In this document: positions 22,358 to 33,669 of the stretch, one piece after another
How the letters are laid out: each line of letters opens with the position of its first letter
Numbering within the stretch: position 1 is the stretch's first letter
Translations under genes and position numbers: made by a program
Origin: Cordia subcordata
Lineage: Eukaryota > Streptophyta > Magnoliopsida > Boraginales > Cordiaceae
Direction: 5' to 3'
Length of the DNA stretch: 64,000 nt
Assembly: GCA_028554755.1 (NCBI GenBank)
Contig: JAPTOF010000006.1
Coordinates: forward strand, 7,062,501-7,126,500
Notes under the pieces: model-generated
The model's input: the letters and a program-made list of their open reading frames with translations, nothing else
Database searches by the model: none
Told to the model about the DNA's origin: nothing

Positions 22358-24090
22358 TAAAACTCTTTATTTCTGAAAAAAAGATTGTTTTATTTATTTA
22401 TGAAAATGTTAAAGAATTTATGTTGATATATTATAATAGTTATTATCATCATTAGTTCTTTCGTAATGGTTAAAGAGGCGTGTTGGGTTGAGGACCCATT
22501 AACATAACGGACGAAAAGTGTCGTTTCTAGGGTAATGATGCGAGATGTATTTAGGGCAGATTGCAGTATGTTGAAAAATTCAAAGATTTCAATTTATTTC
22601 ATTGAAACTGAAGGAAAGATTTGCATTAATTGTAGAAGTCATGAAGAATATTTCTTGTGATTTCAATTAGTTAGAGGGATAGGCAAAAGAGAAATTCTCG
22701 TCGGTTGTGGATTTGATGTCTTCATACACATTTGGGAATCTTAAAGCAGTTGCTTTTTGTTTGGGATTGTGTGATTGATGTGTTCAATGTGAGAAACTAC
22801 TCAAAGGTGTATTTAGCCCGTGCCGCGTGTTTTCAGCTAAGACCTCCGGTACTTCATTTGTTCAATGGTATGTTTGGGTCAACTTAGACTTTCTTAAGTT
22901 ATTTATTTCTAATACTTGTTTTCTTAGAGTTGCCTAAAGTTCCAATTTCTTTTTATATATGCTATTTGATGGCTTGTCATTAATTTTCAAGCTTAAGATT
23001 GAAATATTATAGTTTTCGTAGTCATTGTGATATAACAGGAATTGTACCGAATACTTGGAGTATTGGGTTTGAAGATGGTGCCAAAAACCCTGATTAAACT
23101 GGCAAAATTGTTTGAAGTTGTTGCTGGCGACCTTCAAACTCTAAACGAAAATCTAAAATCTGTAAGTATACTAAGAAAATTTCTGACCACTTGGAATTAT
23201 TCTCAAACTCATATCATACCTTTATTACTTTGATAAGTAGCACGAAAAATATTACTTGTGATTTATTCAATTAGCACAATAGTTATTTCTTTTGTGCTCA
23301 AAGAATGAGGCATCAAAGAGAACAGGATTTCTTATAGGGTTTGCCCCTCTCTGGTTTAGTATATGATTTATCCTTCAATGAAGAGTTCCTTAGGGTTTTG
23401 GTGCTAGAGCTACGACTAAATGATTAAAACTGCAACTGCAGTGCCTTCTGTTTTAAGCATGCAGTTCTGAGCTGAAATGTCAAGCAGACTATCCAGTTTC
23501 GTGAAAATATTGTGCACATTGTGGGGCTGTGATGGTAAAATTCTTTGAATAAGTGGATCATGAAGCAATAAGAGGCAAAGTTGACTTGTATGTTGGCTAC
23601 CTGTAAGTTTTGCATTAATGGCAGTGTCACATTCTCTTGCTTGATCAACCGAATGGAACAGACCTGATCCTCACTCTACATGCCATATTTCGTGCAAGAC
23701 CTGCTCCTCTTCCCTAATGCTACACTAGGTCAACAATCTTGCATTGAATGGGGCTATGGAGTTGGGGTGTTTTGATGATGATTGATGCAGTTGTGTTAAT
23801 GTAATTTGGAGGTTCATTGTCATTGGATCTTCCTTAGTTATCCAAATCTGTCTTTAATTGGTTACCTCTGATTGCACTCAAGAATAACAGAAAGAAGAAA
23901 AATAAAGAAGAAATTCGAGTATCCTTCTAGACGCTGCATGCAAAGATACCTTTACTTTACCATCTTCAGTCCAAATGCAATCTTAAGACGGTCGTGATGA
24001 TGTTCATTCTTTTTAGTCAGTGAGGTATAGATTTTTACCTAGTCTTGTGGCAGAGCAACCAAGACGGCTGTTGAGGAAAAGGCAGAACGC
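22358..24090. other. spacer between founder pair and array
   Basis: No gene and no clear M1 or M2 module. AT-rich, with a short open frame at 23042-23233 that resembles nothing known. Confidence 0.45.
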
Positions 24091-24845
24091 TTGCTTTTCT
24101 CTTGTGCTCTGAGTTTGCAGCCATTCTGGTGTCTCATTGACTCATTTTGCCATTTTGATGGATATGGCCTTGTGCTCTCCACTCAGTCTTTCTCAATCTG
24201 TATGTCTATTTTTATACATATTTTATTTTCTGTCAGTTTACCTATGTATTTGTCTATATATTTGCAGACAGACATGTTGTGTTGCTTTATGCAGGAGGGG
24301 TGGGATAATGACTGTCTTGAGTAAAAAGGTTGTGGCAGAGAAAAGGGATTTCATTTGTGTACATGCTTATATTTTTATTTTTCTACTATTTCTGAGTGTG
24401 CATCTATCTCAAAAGAACTTTCTGTTTTATTAATTAATTTAACCTTCTTTATATGCTTTAATTTACAACAAGTTTTCAAGTTCACGTTTGAGAGGGGGGG
24501 TTTGTTATGCATGCTTTTAGGTGTTTGAGAGGGGGGGGGGGTTTGTTATGCATGCTTTTAGGTGTTTGAGAATTTTTGTTTTTATTAATTGTTATGCACA
24601 TGTTTGTCCAAAAATAAAATAAAATAAAATTGAATGAGTGGTAAGGCAATTAATGTCTATTTTCTGTAAATTTTAACACCTAAGTGTAGGCCACAAGGGG
24701 TTTTGTGCACTTAAGGTAGACCACAGGGGTTTGGTGTATTTTACCCAAGAACTTTTCATCTACGGTTAACTTCTTCCAAGTTCCACCATTTATAGACCTC
24801 AGTGCAATCCAAACACTATAGCAGGGCCAAATAGACTCTTACGTA
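24091..24845 (+). repeat. array block also present at 31.05-31.73 kb
   Basis: From 24130 (TGCCATTTTGATGGATATGG) to the end of the block, the sequence matches 31085 onward with few changes, including the GCAGACAGACATGTTGTG and TGGGATAATGACTGTC segments. Within it, 24490-24568 has a ~38-bp tandem duplication starting at a G-run (TTTGTTATGCATGCTTTTAG twice). Confidence 0.75.
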
Positions 24846-25139
24846 GTGTTTGGTATCACTTGTGGCATAGCATTCATTTATTCCAAACACACTGTCAAAG
24901 CTTCCTATTTGTCTTTCAAAAATCATGGAAGAAAAAGCTCGAGAATGAGGCAGCAGAGAGAGAGGGATGGGATTTTTGTGAAGGGTGTTTGCCCTCTCTC
25001 TGCATATGCCTACAATTTCTTAACTCCAACCAACAGGCCTTCAAAACAGGGGAATAATGCAGCATGGAAACCAGAAAAGAATACGTACGCTGTGTTTGTT
25101 ATATACTTATTATAAGCTACTTATTCTGTTATTTGTATG

Positions 25140-25274
25140 GAGGCCATGATGATAGCGAGCCAATCAAATTGGGTTTTGGGATCCGATCCGTATCTTTGCT
25201 GGGCAAACCTCATGGTGGGTTTGCAGCCATGGCTGGTCCAGGACTCTTGCCTGATTATTAAAGATCTGAGCCTC
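25140..25274 (+). ncRNA. box C/D-like M2 unit 2 (short type)
   Basis: Terminal stem GAGGC (25140-25144) / GCCTC (25270-25274), box C-like ATGATGA, box D-like CTGA (25266-25269). H2 arm CAAACC/GGTTTG. The core reads TTTGCTGGGCAA here instead of TTGGCGGGGCAA. An M1 hairpin precedes it at about 24950-25050. Confidence 0.55.
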
Positions 25275-25344
25275 AACTCTCTTTTTGATTTTCGCTTCCT
25301 TTTCTATGAGGATGATGGCTGAGCACTCGAATAGTATAGCCTCA

Positions 25345-25615
25345 TTGCTCAGAAAGAAGAAGGATGAGGCTACTGAGAGTTTGAGATTTCTTGTAGGGTG
25401 GTTGCCTCTCTGTTTTTAGCCTGTGATTTCCCCTTCTCAATGAAAAATCAACAGCCCTTATCTCTATATGCATATATATTTCTATAGCCTCATTGCTCAG
25501 AAAGAAGAAGGATGAGGCTACTGAGAGTTTTGGGATTTCTTGTAGGGTGCTTGCCTCGGTTTTTAGCCTGTGATTTCCCCTTCTCAATGAAAAATCAACA
25601 GCCCTTATCTCTATT

Positions 25616-25646
<31 letters not shown>

Positions 25647-25650
25647 TTCT
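25345..25650 (+). repeat. tandem duplicate M1 modules with (TA)n
   Basis: Two near-identical M1 modules (25345-25485 and 25500-25625), each with GATGAGGCTACTGAGAG, CTCTCTG or a variant, AGCCTGTGATTTCC and AATCAACAGCCCTTATCT, followed by (TA)n at 25619-25647. The corresponding block at 32305-32460 has only one copy, so this duplication is recent and local. Confidence 0.7.
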
Positions 25651-25787
25651 ACAGAAATTGTCCATGTTGTGTGTGCGTTTGTGAGGCATTGAGCTTCATA
25701 TCCATCTGTTCTTTTTACTTTCTCCGTTTTTCTATATGTTGCTCATGCTGCTTTTGTGGAGGCGGTGACGATGTTGGTTAATATAGA

Positions 25788-25965
25788 CAAGGCTGTGGTG
25801 ATAGTTTCGGTTTTTTAACGTATCTTTGTGGGCTCTTTTTATGAGACAAATGAGATGGTCTGACGTGTATCTTGGCGGGGCAACCCGGATGATGTTGGGG
25901 TGAGCAGCCATGGCATTGTTGGACCCTCTTTGTCTTGAAACAAGAAACAATTCTGGGCGACATAT
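25788..25965 (+). ncRNA. M2b unit, AAGGCTGTGGTGATA type
   Basis: Starts with a degenerate C box (TGTGGTGATA). The core TATCTTGGCGGGGCAACCC (25872-25890) and AGCAGCCATGGCATTG are intact, with H2 arm ACCC/GGGGT. It ends near TTGTCTTGAAACAAG. It is duplicated at 32608-32770. Confidence 0.4.
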
Positions 25966-27107
25966 CCTTGATGCTATGTTTGGATTGCATATTTTGAAGG
26001 GATGGAAAGGTGGAGAAGGGAACCTCAGGCCTGTGTTGGGTGTGAGAGGTCCAGATAGCGATCCTCAATGCCTGTAGGCGATGTAAAGGGCCTCCCTTGC
26101 AGGAAAAGAAGGAAGAAAAAGAAAAAGTGGGGAAACGTTTAGGGGTTAGGGTTCGTCTGAGTTCGCGAGGAAATATATAAAAATTTGACCTGTATCTTGG
26201 CTGGTAACCCTGATGCAGCATTTGGGTTTTCAGCCCAGCATGAAAATTGGTTGCATGCAATGATTAGCGCAGGCAGCAGATATGTTCGAGTTCTGTATAA
26301 GGCAGTTGCCTCTCTTTGCTGTGTGCATCTATTTGGATGAATTACCTATCTATCTATCTATCTATCTAGCTATATGTTTGTGCCTATGTTCGTGTATGTA
26401 TCTGTCTATTCTTGTTCAGTTTCGTTTTTGCCATAAAATTTTGCGGATATGTGGACGAGGATGTGATGCTTTTACTTGAGGCTCTGCTTATTTTGCTGCT
26501 TCTTGAAAAAAGCACCCTTCACAGGCTTTTTACTATTTGCAGCTCATAAGTCCCAAATAAGCTTGGCCAATCAGGCTCTTACTTGATATATCTTTCTGAG
26601 CTATTTCAATGAGGCAAATGAGATGATCTGACCCGCATCTTGACAGGTTTATACTCGGGCCAGCAGCCATGGCGTGGTTGGGCGAAACAACAAAAACACG
26701 TTTTCATCTCTCAATATCCTTTACTCTATGTTTGGTTTGTGCTTCTTAAATGAAAGGGAAGGTGGTGAGGGTTTAGGGACTAGGGTTTCTGCCATAGATC
26801 CGACCCATATATTGGCTGCGCAACCTGAATGCGGCATTTGGACATGAAAAGTTGGTTGCCCCTCTCTGTTGTAGCCTGTGATTTGTCCATTTCAATGAAA
26901 AATTTATCTCTATTTCTCTATTTGCATATATGTCTATCTCTGCATGTACACATATATGTATTTATACAGACACTGTGTGTGTTCTGTGTGTGTGTGTGTT
27001 TGTGTGGCCTTGAGCGTCATATTTATCTGTTCTTATTTCTTGTTTCCTTTTTCTGTATGCTGCTTTCTTTCATGGAGATGGTGCCGGCGTTGGTTAAAAT
27101 AGCCTGG

Positions 27108-27260
27108 GCTGTGATGATAATTTCAGTTTTTTAACATGCCTTTCTGAGCTATTATGAGGCAAATGAGATGATCCGACATGTATCTTGGCGGGGCAACCCT
27201 GATGATATCGGGTGAGCAGCCATGGCGTGGTTGGACCCTCTTTGTCTCGAAACAAGAAGC
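27108..27260 (+). ncRNA. M2b unit with GGCTGTGATGATA start
   Basis: Begins GGCTGTGATGATAATTTC, with a CTGAGCT 40 nt later that could act as an internal D-like box. Then GATGATCCGACATG and the core TCTTGGCGGGGCAACCC ... GCAGCCATGGCGTGG. It is followed directly by an inserted U3 retrocopy. Confidence 0.4.
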
Positions 27261-27280
27261 AATAGTGAACCTGTCAATAT

Positions 27281-27365
27281 TTATTTTTTTTATTTTTTGG
27301 GCTAAGTTAGAACTCAAGGATACAGAGGTACGAGCCTATAGAACAGATCCTGTTCAAGTAAGGTT
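27281..27365 (-). pseudogene. U3 snoRNA 5'-domain retrocopy 1
   Basis: Read on the minus strand it gives ACCTTACTTGAACAGG, GATCTGTTCTATAGGCTCGT and ACCTCTGTATCCTTGAG. This is the box A'/A domain of plant U3 snoRNA, the guide RNA of the SSU processome. It ends after ~65 nt and continues into an A-rich tail (27281-27300). Imperfect target duplications flank it: GAACCTGTCAATAT (27267-27280) and GAGCCTTTTAATAT (27368-27381). This is the structure of an L1-type retroposed, 3'-truncated small RNA. Confidence 0.88.
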
Positions 27366-28199
27366 GTGAGCCTTTTAATATCTTTTATAATATGTTTGGA
27401 TCGCATTTTCAAATGTAAGGAGAAGTGGGGAAGGACACTACAGGCATAGTGTTCTTGTGGAATATTCTCGCATTGGGTTTGAGAGGTCCAGATATCAATT
27501 CTCAGTGGCTGTAGGTGATGTAAAGGCCTCCCCTGGGTAGAAAGATAGAGGGAAAAAGTGGGGAAGGGTTTAGGGGTTATGGTTTGTCTGAATTTGTGAG
27601 TGAAGTATACAAAAATCTGACCTGTATCTTGGCTGGCAACCCAGATGGCATTTAGGTTTGCAGCCCAGGCATGAAAATTGGGTACATGCAATAGTTTGCT
27701 CAAGGAGGCAGCAAAGAGATTTGAATTTTGTACAAGGGTGGTTGCCTCTCTTTGCAAAGCCTGTGGTTTCATTTTTGATAATGAACCAGCAGCTCTTCTC
27801 TACTTCTCACACCCTGTATGTGTGTCCATCTATATATCGACGAATCTGTCTATCTATATGCCCGTGCTATGTGTCTGTGTGCGTGTATGTATCTCTCTAT
27901 TCTTGTTGTTCTTGCTGCTGCTGCTGCTGATGTTGATGATGATGATGGAGGAAAAGAAATGGGACAGTATTAATCAAACCTAAAACTCTGTTAACTTTGG
28001 GCACAAACTAAATTTTAAGACAAAAAACTAAGTACTTTTTTTCTCAAGATAGACTTTTAGTTGTAAAATGTTTGTCACTCCAAAAACAAAAACCAAACTG
28101 GCTTTTATAGACCTCAGTGCAATCAGACACTGTGCTTATAGCAGGGCCAAATACTCTTTAAAGCTTCCCATTTTTCTTTCAGGAACCATGGAAGAAAAA

Positions 28200-28325
28200 A
28201 GCTCTAGAATGAGGCTGCAGAGAGAGAGAGAGAGAGAGATGGGACTTTCCTGAAGGGTGGTTGCCCCCTCTTTGCATATGCCTGTGATTCCTCAACTCCA
28301 ACCAGCAGCCCTTCTAAACACACAC
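28200..28325 (+). ncRNA. M1 hairpin module (AGAGAG/CTCT type)
   Basis: GAGGCTGCAGAGAGAG ... GGGTGGTTGCCCCCTCTTTGCATATGCC can form a GGC/GCC plus AGAG/CTCT stem with an internal loop. It is followed by CCAACCAGCAGCCCTTC and a CA repeat. It directly precedes M2 unit 3, the usual M1-M2 order. Confidence 0.4.
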
Positions 28326-28397
28326 ACACACACACACAAACACACAAAACCAAACAGGGGAATAATGCAACATGGAAATCAGAAAAGTATATATATA

Positions 28398-28539
28398 GAG
28401 GCCGTGATGATATATTTTTGGTGAGCCAACTAAATCGGGTTATGGGATCTGACCTGTTTCTTGGCGGGCCAAACCTGATGGCGGGTTACAGCCATGGCTG
28501 GTCCTGGACTCTTGCCTGATTATTAAAGATCTGAGCCTC
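28398..28539 (+). ncRNA. box C/D-like M2 unit 3 (short type)
   Basis: GAGGC (28398-28402), box C GTGATGA, box D CTGA (28531-28534), GCCTC (28535-28539). H1 is CGGGT/ACCTG, with a G-T pair where other copies have C-G. H2 is CAAACC/GGGTTA. Closely related to units at 31992, 37663 and 39845. Confidence 0.55.
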
Positions 28540-29294
28540 AACTTTCTCTTCGATTTTCGTTTTTTTTTCTCTTAACCAGTGTGTTTGGAGTAAATGAATT
28601 CCATAAAATTTTGCAGATATGTAGACTAGGATGTGATGCTTTTACTTAGAACTAATGCTTATTTTGTACCTTATAAGTACATTTGGGGCTTATAAGCTGC
28701 AAACAGGTTGTTTCCAAGCTATTTGAATGAGGCAAATGAGATGATCTGACCCGCATATTGGCAGGGCAACCCGGATTTGTACTTGGGCCAGCAGCCGTGG
28801 CGTGGTTCGGCAGTCTTTGTCGTGAAACAACAAGCACATGTGAGTCTTTCAATATCCTTCAAACTATGTTTGGTTTGTTCTTCTTAAATTAAAGGTAAAG
28901 CATGGTGAAGCATTTAGGGACTAGGGTTTTTGCTGTTGATCCGACCCATATATTGGCTGGGCAACCCAAATGTGGCATTTGGGCATGAAAAGTTGGTTGC
29001 CCCTCTCTGTTTTTAGCTTGTGCTTTCTCCATTGCAATGAAAAATCAACAGCCCTTATCTCTATTCTCTATTTGCATATCTGTCTATCTCTGCATATATA
29101 TATATATATATATGTACGTATGTATGTATGTATGTATCTATATGTATATGTATATATATTTATACAGACATTGTGCATGTTGTGTGTGTGTTTGTGTGGG
29201 CTTGAGCTTCATATCTATCTGTTCTTTTGCTTTTTTTTCCTTCTCCTGTATGCTGCTTTCATGGAGATGGTGGTGGCATTGGTTAAAATAGACT

Positions 29295-29450
29295 AGGCTG
29301 TGATGATAACTTCGGGTTTTAGCATACATTTTGAGCTACTTTTATGAGGTAAATGAGATGATCCGACATGTATCTTGGTGGGGCAACCCTGATGATATCG
29401 GGGTGAGCAGCCATGGCGTGGTTGGACCCTCTTTGTCTCGAAACAACAAG
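29295..29450 (+). ncRNA. M2b unit followed by U3 retrocopy 2
   Basis: GGCTGTGATGATAACTTCG start, core TATCTTGGTGGGGCAACCC, H2 arm ACCC/GGGGT, and GCAGCCATGGCGTGGTTGG. It is the paralogue of 27108-27260 and 38510-38660. Confidence 0.4.
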
Positions 29451-29468
29451 CAGTAATTAGCCTGTAAT

Positions 29469-29548
29469 TTTTTTTTTTTTTGCTAAGTTAGAACTCAAGG
29501 GTACAGAGGTACGAGCCTATAGATTAGATGCTGTTCAATTAAGGTCGT
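29469..29548 (-). pseudogene. U3 snoRNA 5'-domain retrocopy 2
   Basis: Minus strand starts exactly at the U3 5' end, ACGACCTTAATTGAACAGC, and continues through TATAGGCTCGTACCTCTG to an A-run. It has more substitutions than copies 1 and 3 (for example CATCTAATCT in place of GATCTGTTCT). Flanks AGCCTGTAAT and GAGCCTGTCAATAT are the remnant target duplication. Confidence 0.85.
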
Positions 29549-30157
29549 GAGCCTGTCAATATCCTTTATGCTATGTCTGGATCGCATTTTTAAAGGGAAG
29601 GAAAGGTGGAGAAGGACACCACAGGCCTAGTGATCTTGTGGAATATTCTCGCCTTGGGTGTGAGAGGGCCAGATATCAATTCTCAATAGTTGTAGGTGAT
29701 TAAAGGCCCCCCTTGGGAAAAAAAGAATAAAGTGGGGGGAAGGATTAGGGTTTATGGTTTGTCCGAATTCGCGAGCGAAGTATACAAAAATGCGACCTGT
29801 ATCTTGGCTGGCAACCCGAATGTGGCATTAAGGTTTGCAGTCTAGGCATGAAAATTGGTTGCACGCAATAGTTGCAATGAGGCAGCAGAGAGAATTTGAA
29901 TTTTGTACAAGGGTGGTTGCCTCTCTTTCCAAAGCCTGTGATTTCGTTTTTTTTTATAATGAACCAGCAGCCCTTCTCTACTTCTCACACCCTATATGTG
30001 TGTGCATCTATCTATTGATGAATCTATCTATCTATCTATATGCCCGTGCCTACGTGTGTTTATATATCTCTCTATTCTTGTTGTTCTTGCTGCTGCTGCT
30101 GTTGATGGTGACGATGATGATGATGATGGTGCAGGAAAAGAAAAAAGGAAACCAAGT

Positions 30158-30331
30158 GGGGCTGTGATGATATTTCTGTGCGCAAAATTGGGTTTTGGGA
30201 TCCAATCTGTATCTTGGTGGGGCAAACCTGATTGTATGTGTGAGGGGGCTTTGTTCAATCTTTAGCATGCAACAGGTATTGCAGCCATGGCGTGTTAGAC
30301 TCTTGCCCGATCTATAAAAGATCTGAGCCTC
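30158..30331 (+). ncRNA. box C/D-like M2 unit 4 (long type)
   Basis: GGGGC then GTGATGA, with CTGA (30323-30326) and GCCTC at the end. H1 is ATTGG/CCAAT. The H2 arm is extended: CAAACCTG pairs with CAGGTATTG, and above it TTGTATG pairs with CATGCAA, which adds ~30 nt compared with the short type. Confidence 0.55.
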
Positions 30332-30351
30332 ACTTGATGCTTATGCATCTT

Positions 30352-30470
30352 TTAGTACATGAGCACCTCATGAGCCAGATACTGACATGTAACTTGGCTG
30401 GGCAAGCTGAATGGTAGTTGGATTTGCAGCCATGTCGTGGATGAACTCTCTCTCTCATGCTCACATAGAT
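30352..30470 (+). ncRNA. M2d unit, TAACTTGGCTGGGCAAG type
   Basis: Core TAACTTGGCTGGGCAAGCTGA with GATTTGCAGCCATGTCGTGG; CAA/TTG of the H2 arm is kept. No GTGATGA start; instead CATGAGC occurs on the 5' side and GCTCACA after it, which can pair. Paralogues lie at 34502-34640 and 40876-40985. Confidence 0.35.
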
Positions 30471-31991
30471 AAGTCAATCCAAACGAGCCCTTAATATTGA
30501 ACTGAATGAATAAAATTATTTTCCTGAAAACAGATGGAGCCTAAGATGATGGGTGAACCCTTGATCAGTATGGCTCAGAAAGAAGAAGAATGAGGCTTTT
30601 GAGAGTTTAGGGATTTCTCAAAGGGTGGTTGCCCCTCTCTGTTTTAGCCTGTGATTTCTCTATTTTAATGAAAAATCAACAGCCCTTGTGCTTATGAACC
30701 AGTCTGTCTGTCTGTCTCTCTCTATTGTTCTGTTTAGAAAGACTTGTCTGAAATATGAAGGGCTTCATTCTCTGGTAAGGGTTTGATTGAAATAAGTGTC
30801 ATTTGGTGTAGCGTAAGCTGAAATGTTAAAATAACTTTATTTGACCAAATAATACTGTTTTAATACTGTTTTAGTGAGCGGTTCATCGGAAAGCAAATTT
30901 CTCTAGAAATTTCATTAAACCTCTCCAAAATCTATTTTTTCTCCTTATAACTACAAGTAAGAAACTTTTTACACAAGACTGTTCGTCAGGCCTTGAGTTT
31001 CGTATCTATCTCTGCTTTTTCCTTTTCCTTTTGTATGCTGTTATTGATGTTTTCAAGGTGTTTTGTGTGTGTGTGTGTGTGTGTTTTGCAATTTTGATAG
31101 ATATGGGCCTTGTTCTCTTCACTCAGTCTCTCACAATCTGTCTGTCTATTTTTATACATATTTTATTTTCTGTCAATTTACCTATGTATTTGTCTATTTA
31201 TTTGCAGACAGACATGTTGTGTTGCTTTATGCAGGAGGGTGGGATAATGACTGTCTTGAGTAAAAAGGTTGTGGCAGAGAAAAGGAATTTCATTTGTGCA
31301 CATGCTTTTCCACCCCCCCCCCCCCAACAACAAAACAACTATTTCTGAGTGTGAATCTATCTCAAAAGAACTTTTTGTTTTATTAATTAATTTGACCTTC
31401 TTTATATGCTTTAATTTTACAACAAGTTTTCAAGTTCACATGTGAGAGAGAGGGGTGCATATTTCGGTGTTTGAGAATTTTTTTTTTTGTTAATTTTTAT
31501 GCCCGTGTTTGACCAAAAATAAAATAAAATTGAATGAGTGGGTAAGGCTATTGTAATGTCTTTTTGCTGTAAACTTTTAACACCTAAATGTAGACCACAG
31601 GAGGGTTTTGTGCACTTATGGTAGCCCACAGGAGGTTTGGTGTATTTTACCAAAGAGTTTTTCATCTATGGTTAACTTCTTTGAAGTTCCACCATTTATG
31701 GACCTCAGTGCAATCCAAACACACTCTTATAGTGTTTGGTATCATCCTATTTTTCTTTCAAAAATCATGGAAGAAAAAGCTTGAGAATGAGGTGGCAGAG
31801 AGAGAGATGGGATTTTCGTGAAGGGTCGTTGCCCCCTCTCTGCATATGCTTGCGATTTCTTAACTCCAACCAATTGCCCTTTGAAACACACACAATAATC
31901 CAAAAACCTGGGAATAATGCAGCGTGGAAACCAGAAAAGAATATGTACACTGTGTTTGTTATATGCTTATTATAAGCTACTTATTTGTGTA

Positions 31992-32135
31992 GGGGCTGTG
32001 ATGATATATTTTCAGCGAGCCAATCAAATCAGGTTACGGGATCCGACCTGCATCTTGGTGGGGCAAACGTAATGGTGGGTTTTGCAGCCATGGCTGGTCC
32101 TGGACTCTTGCCTGATTATTACAGATCTGAGCCTT
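31992..32135 (+). ncRNA. box C/D-like M2 unit 5 (short type)
   Basis: GGGGC, box C GTGATGA, box D CTGA (32127-32130), then GCCTT. H1 is CAGGT/ACCTG, a two-sided change from the CGGGT/ACCCG of other copies. Core TCTTGGTGGGGCAAAC ... GTTTTGCAGCCATGG. Confidence 0.55.
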
Positions 32136-33367
32136 CAACACTCTTTTCGATTTTCGCTTTCTTTCTAATTTTATTTTTTTGGTTTTCTGTTAGTAATTTT
32201 CAGATTCATAAAATTGATCAATTTTATGAGGGAGATTTAGAATAGACCATGGGGGTCACTGGCATTTTACCCTATATACGAGGATGATGGCTGAGCCCTC
32301 AAATAGTATAGCCTCATTGCTCAGAAAGAAGAAGGATGAGGCTACTGAGAGTTTTGGGATTTCTTGTAGGGTGGTTGCCTCTCTCTGTTTTTAGCCTGTG
32401 ATTTCTCCTTCTCAATGAAAATTCAACGGCCCTTATCTCTATTTGCATATATATATATATATATTTGTACAGAAATTGTCCATGTTGTGTGTGTGTTTGT
32501 GAGGCCTTGAGCTTCATATCCATCTGTTCTTTTTCCTTTTCCCCTTTGGCTGTATGTTGCTGGTTCTGCTTTCGTGGAGGCGGTGACGGTGTTGGTTAAT
32601 ATAGACAAGGCTGTTGTGATAATTTCAGCTTTTTAACATACCTTTCCGGGCTCTTTTTATGAGGCAAATGAGATTGTCTGACGTGTATCTTGGCGGGGCA
32701 ACCCGGATGATATTGGGGTGAGCAGCCATGGCATTGTTGGACCCTTTGTCTTGAAACAAGAAACAGTTCTGGGCCTGTCAATATCCTTGATGCTATGTTT
32801 GGATTGCATATTTTGAAGGGATAGAAAGGTGGAGAAGTGAACCACAGGCCTAGTGGTCTTGTGGAATATTCTCGTGTTGGGTGTGAGAGGTCCAGATATC
32901 GATCCTCAATACCTGTAGGCAATGTAAAGGGCCTCCCTTGCAGGAAAAGAAAAAGGAAAAAGAAAAAGAAAAAGTGGGGAAATGTTGAGAGGTCAGGGTT
33001 CATCTGAGTTCGCAAGGGAAATATATAAAAATCTGACCCATATCTTGGCTGGCAACCCTGATGCGGCATTTGGGTTTGCAGCCCAGCATGAAAATTGGTT
33101 GCATGCAATAATTAGCGCAAGGAGGCAGCAGAGAGATTCGAGTTCTGTACAAGGGCAGTTGCCTCTCTTTGCAAAGCCTTCGATTTCATTTTCTATGTGT
33201 GCACCTAGTTATCTATTTATGGATGGATACCTATCTATCTATCTAGCTATATGCGCATGCCTACATGCATGTATGTATCTGTCTGTTCTTGTTCTTGCTA
33301 ATAATAATGGTGATGATAATGGAGGAAAAGAAAGGGACAGAGTGGAATTAACTTGGAAAAAAAAGGA

Positions 33368-33541
33368 GAGGCTGTGATGATATTCCTGTGTGCTAAATTG
33401 GGTTTTGAGATCCAATCCATATCTTGGCAGGGCAAACCTGATTGTATGTATGAGGGGGCTCCTGTCAATCTTTAGCATACAGCAGGTGTTGCAGCCATGA
33501 CGTGTTAGACTCTTGCTCGACCAATAAAAGATCTAAGCCTC
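33368..33541 (+). ncRNA. M2 unit 6 (long type), decayed D box
   Basis: GAGGC (33368-33372) and GCCTC (33537-33541) close the unit and box C GTGATGA is intact, but the D box reads CTAA (33533-33536). The apical arm TTGTATG/CATACAG is still paired. If these are C/D RNAs this copy should be inactive. Confidence 0.5.
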
Positions 33542-33669
33542 ACTTGATGCTTATGCATCTTTTAGTTTTTTGGTTAAGAAAGCATAGAGCTCCATATTAT
33601 AATTAATTGGCTTTAGATAGGGCAATGATGATCTTATATGGTGGTCTTTTAACTTATGCTTTATCTAGG

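Noticed and set aside
27150..27368. M2 as the 3' domain of a U3 gene read on the minus strand (U3 5' domain plus M2 is about the length of plant U3)
   Set aside because: Most M2 copies lack the U3 5' domain, the U3 piece has its own A-tail and target duplications, and the TGATGA/CTGA boxes of M2 are on the plus strand, opposite to the U3 piece.
25342..33108. Long antisense open frames in the array (for example 25778-26260 and 32596-33108, minus) with shared peptides such as VAPPRY-SD
   Set aside because: They arise because the repeated M2 core happens to be open on the minus strand. Frames shift between copies at microsatellites, starts are not conserved, and conservation follows RNA stems rather than codons.
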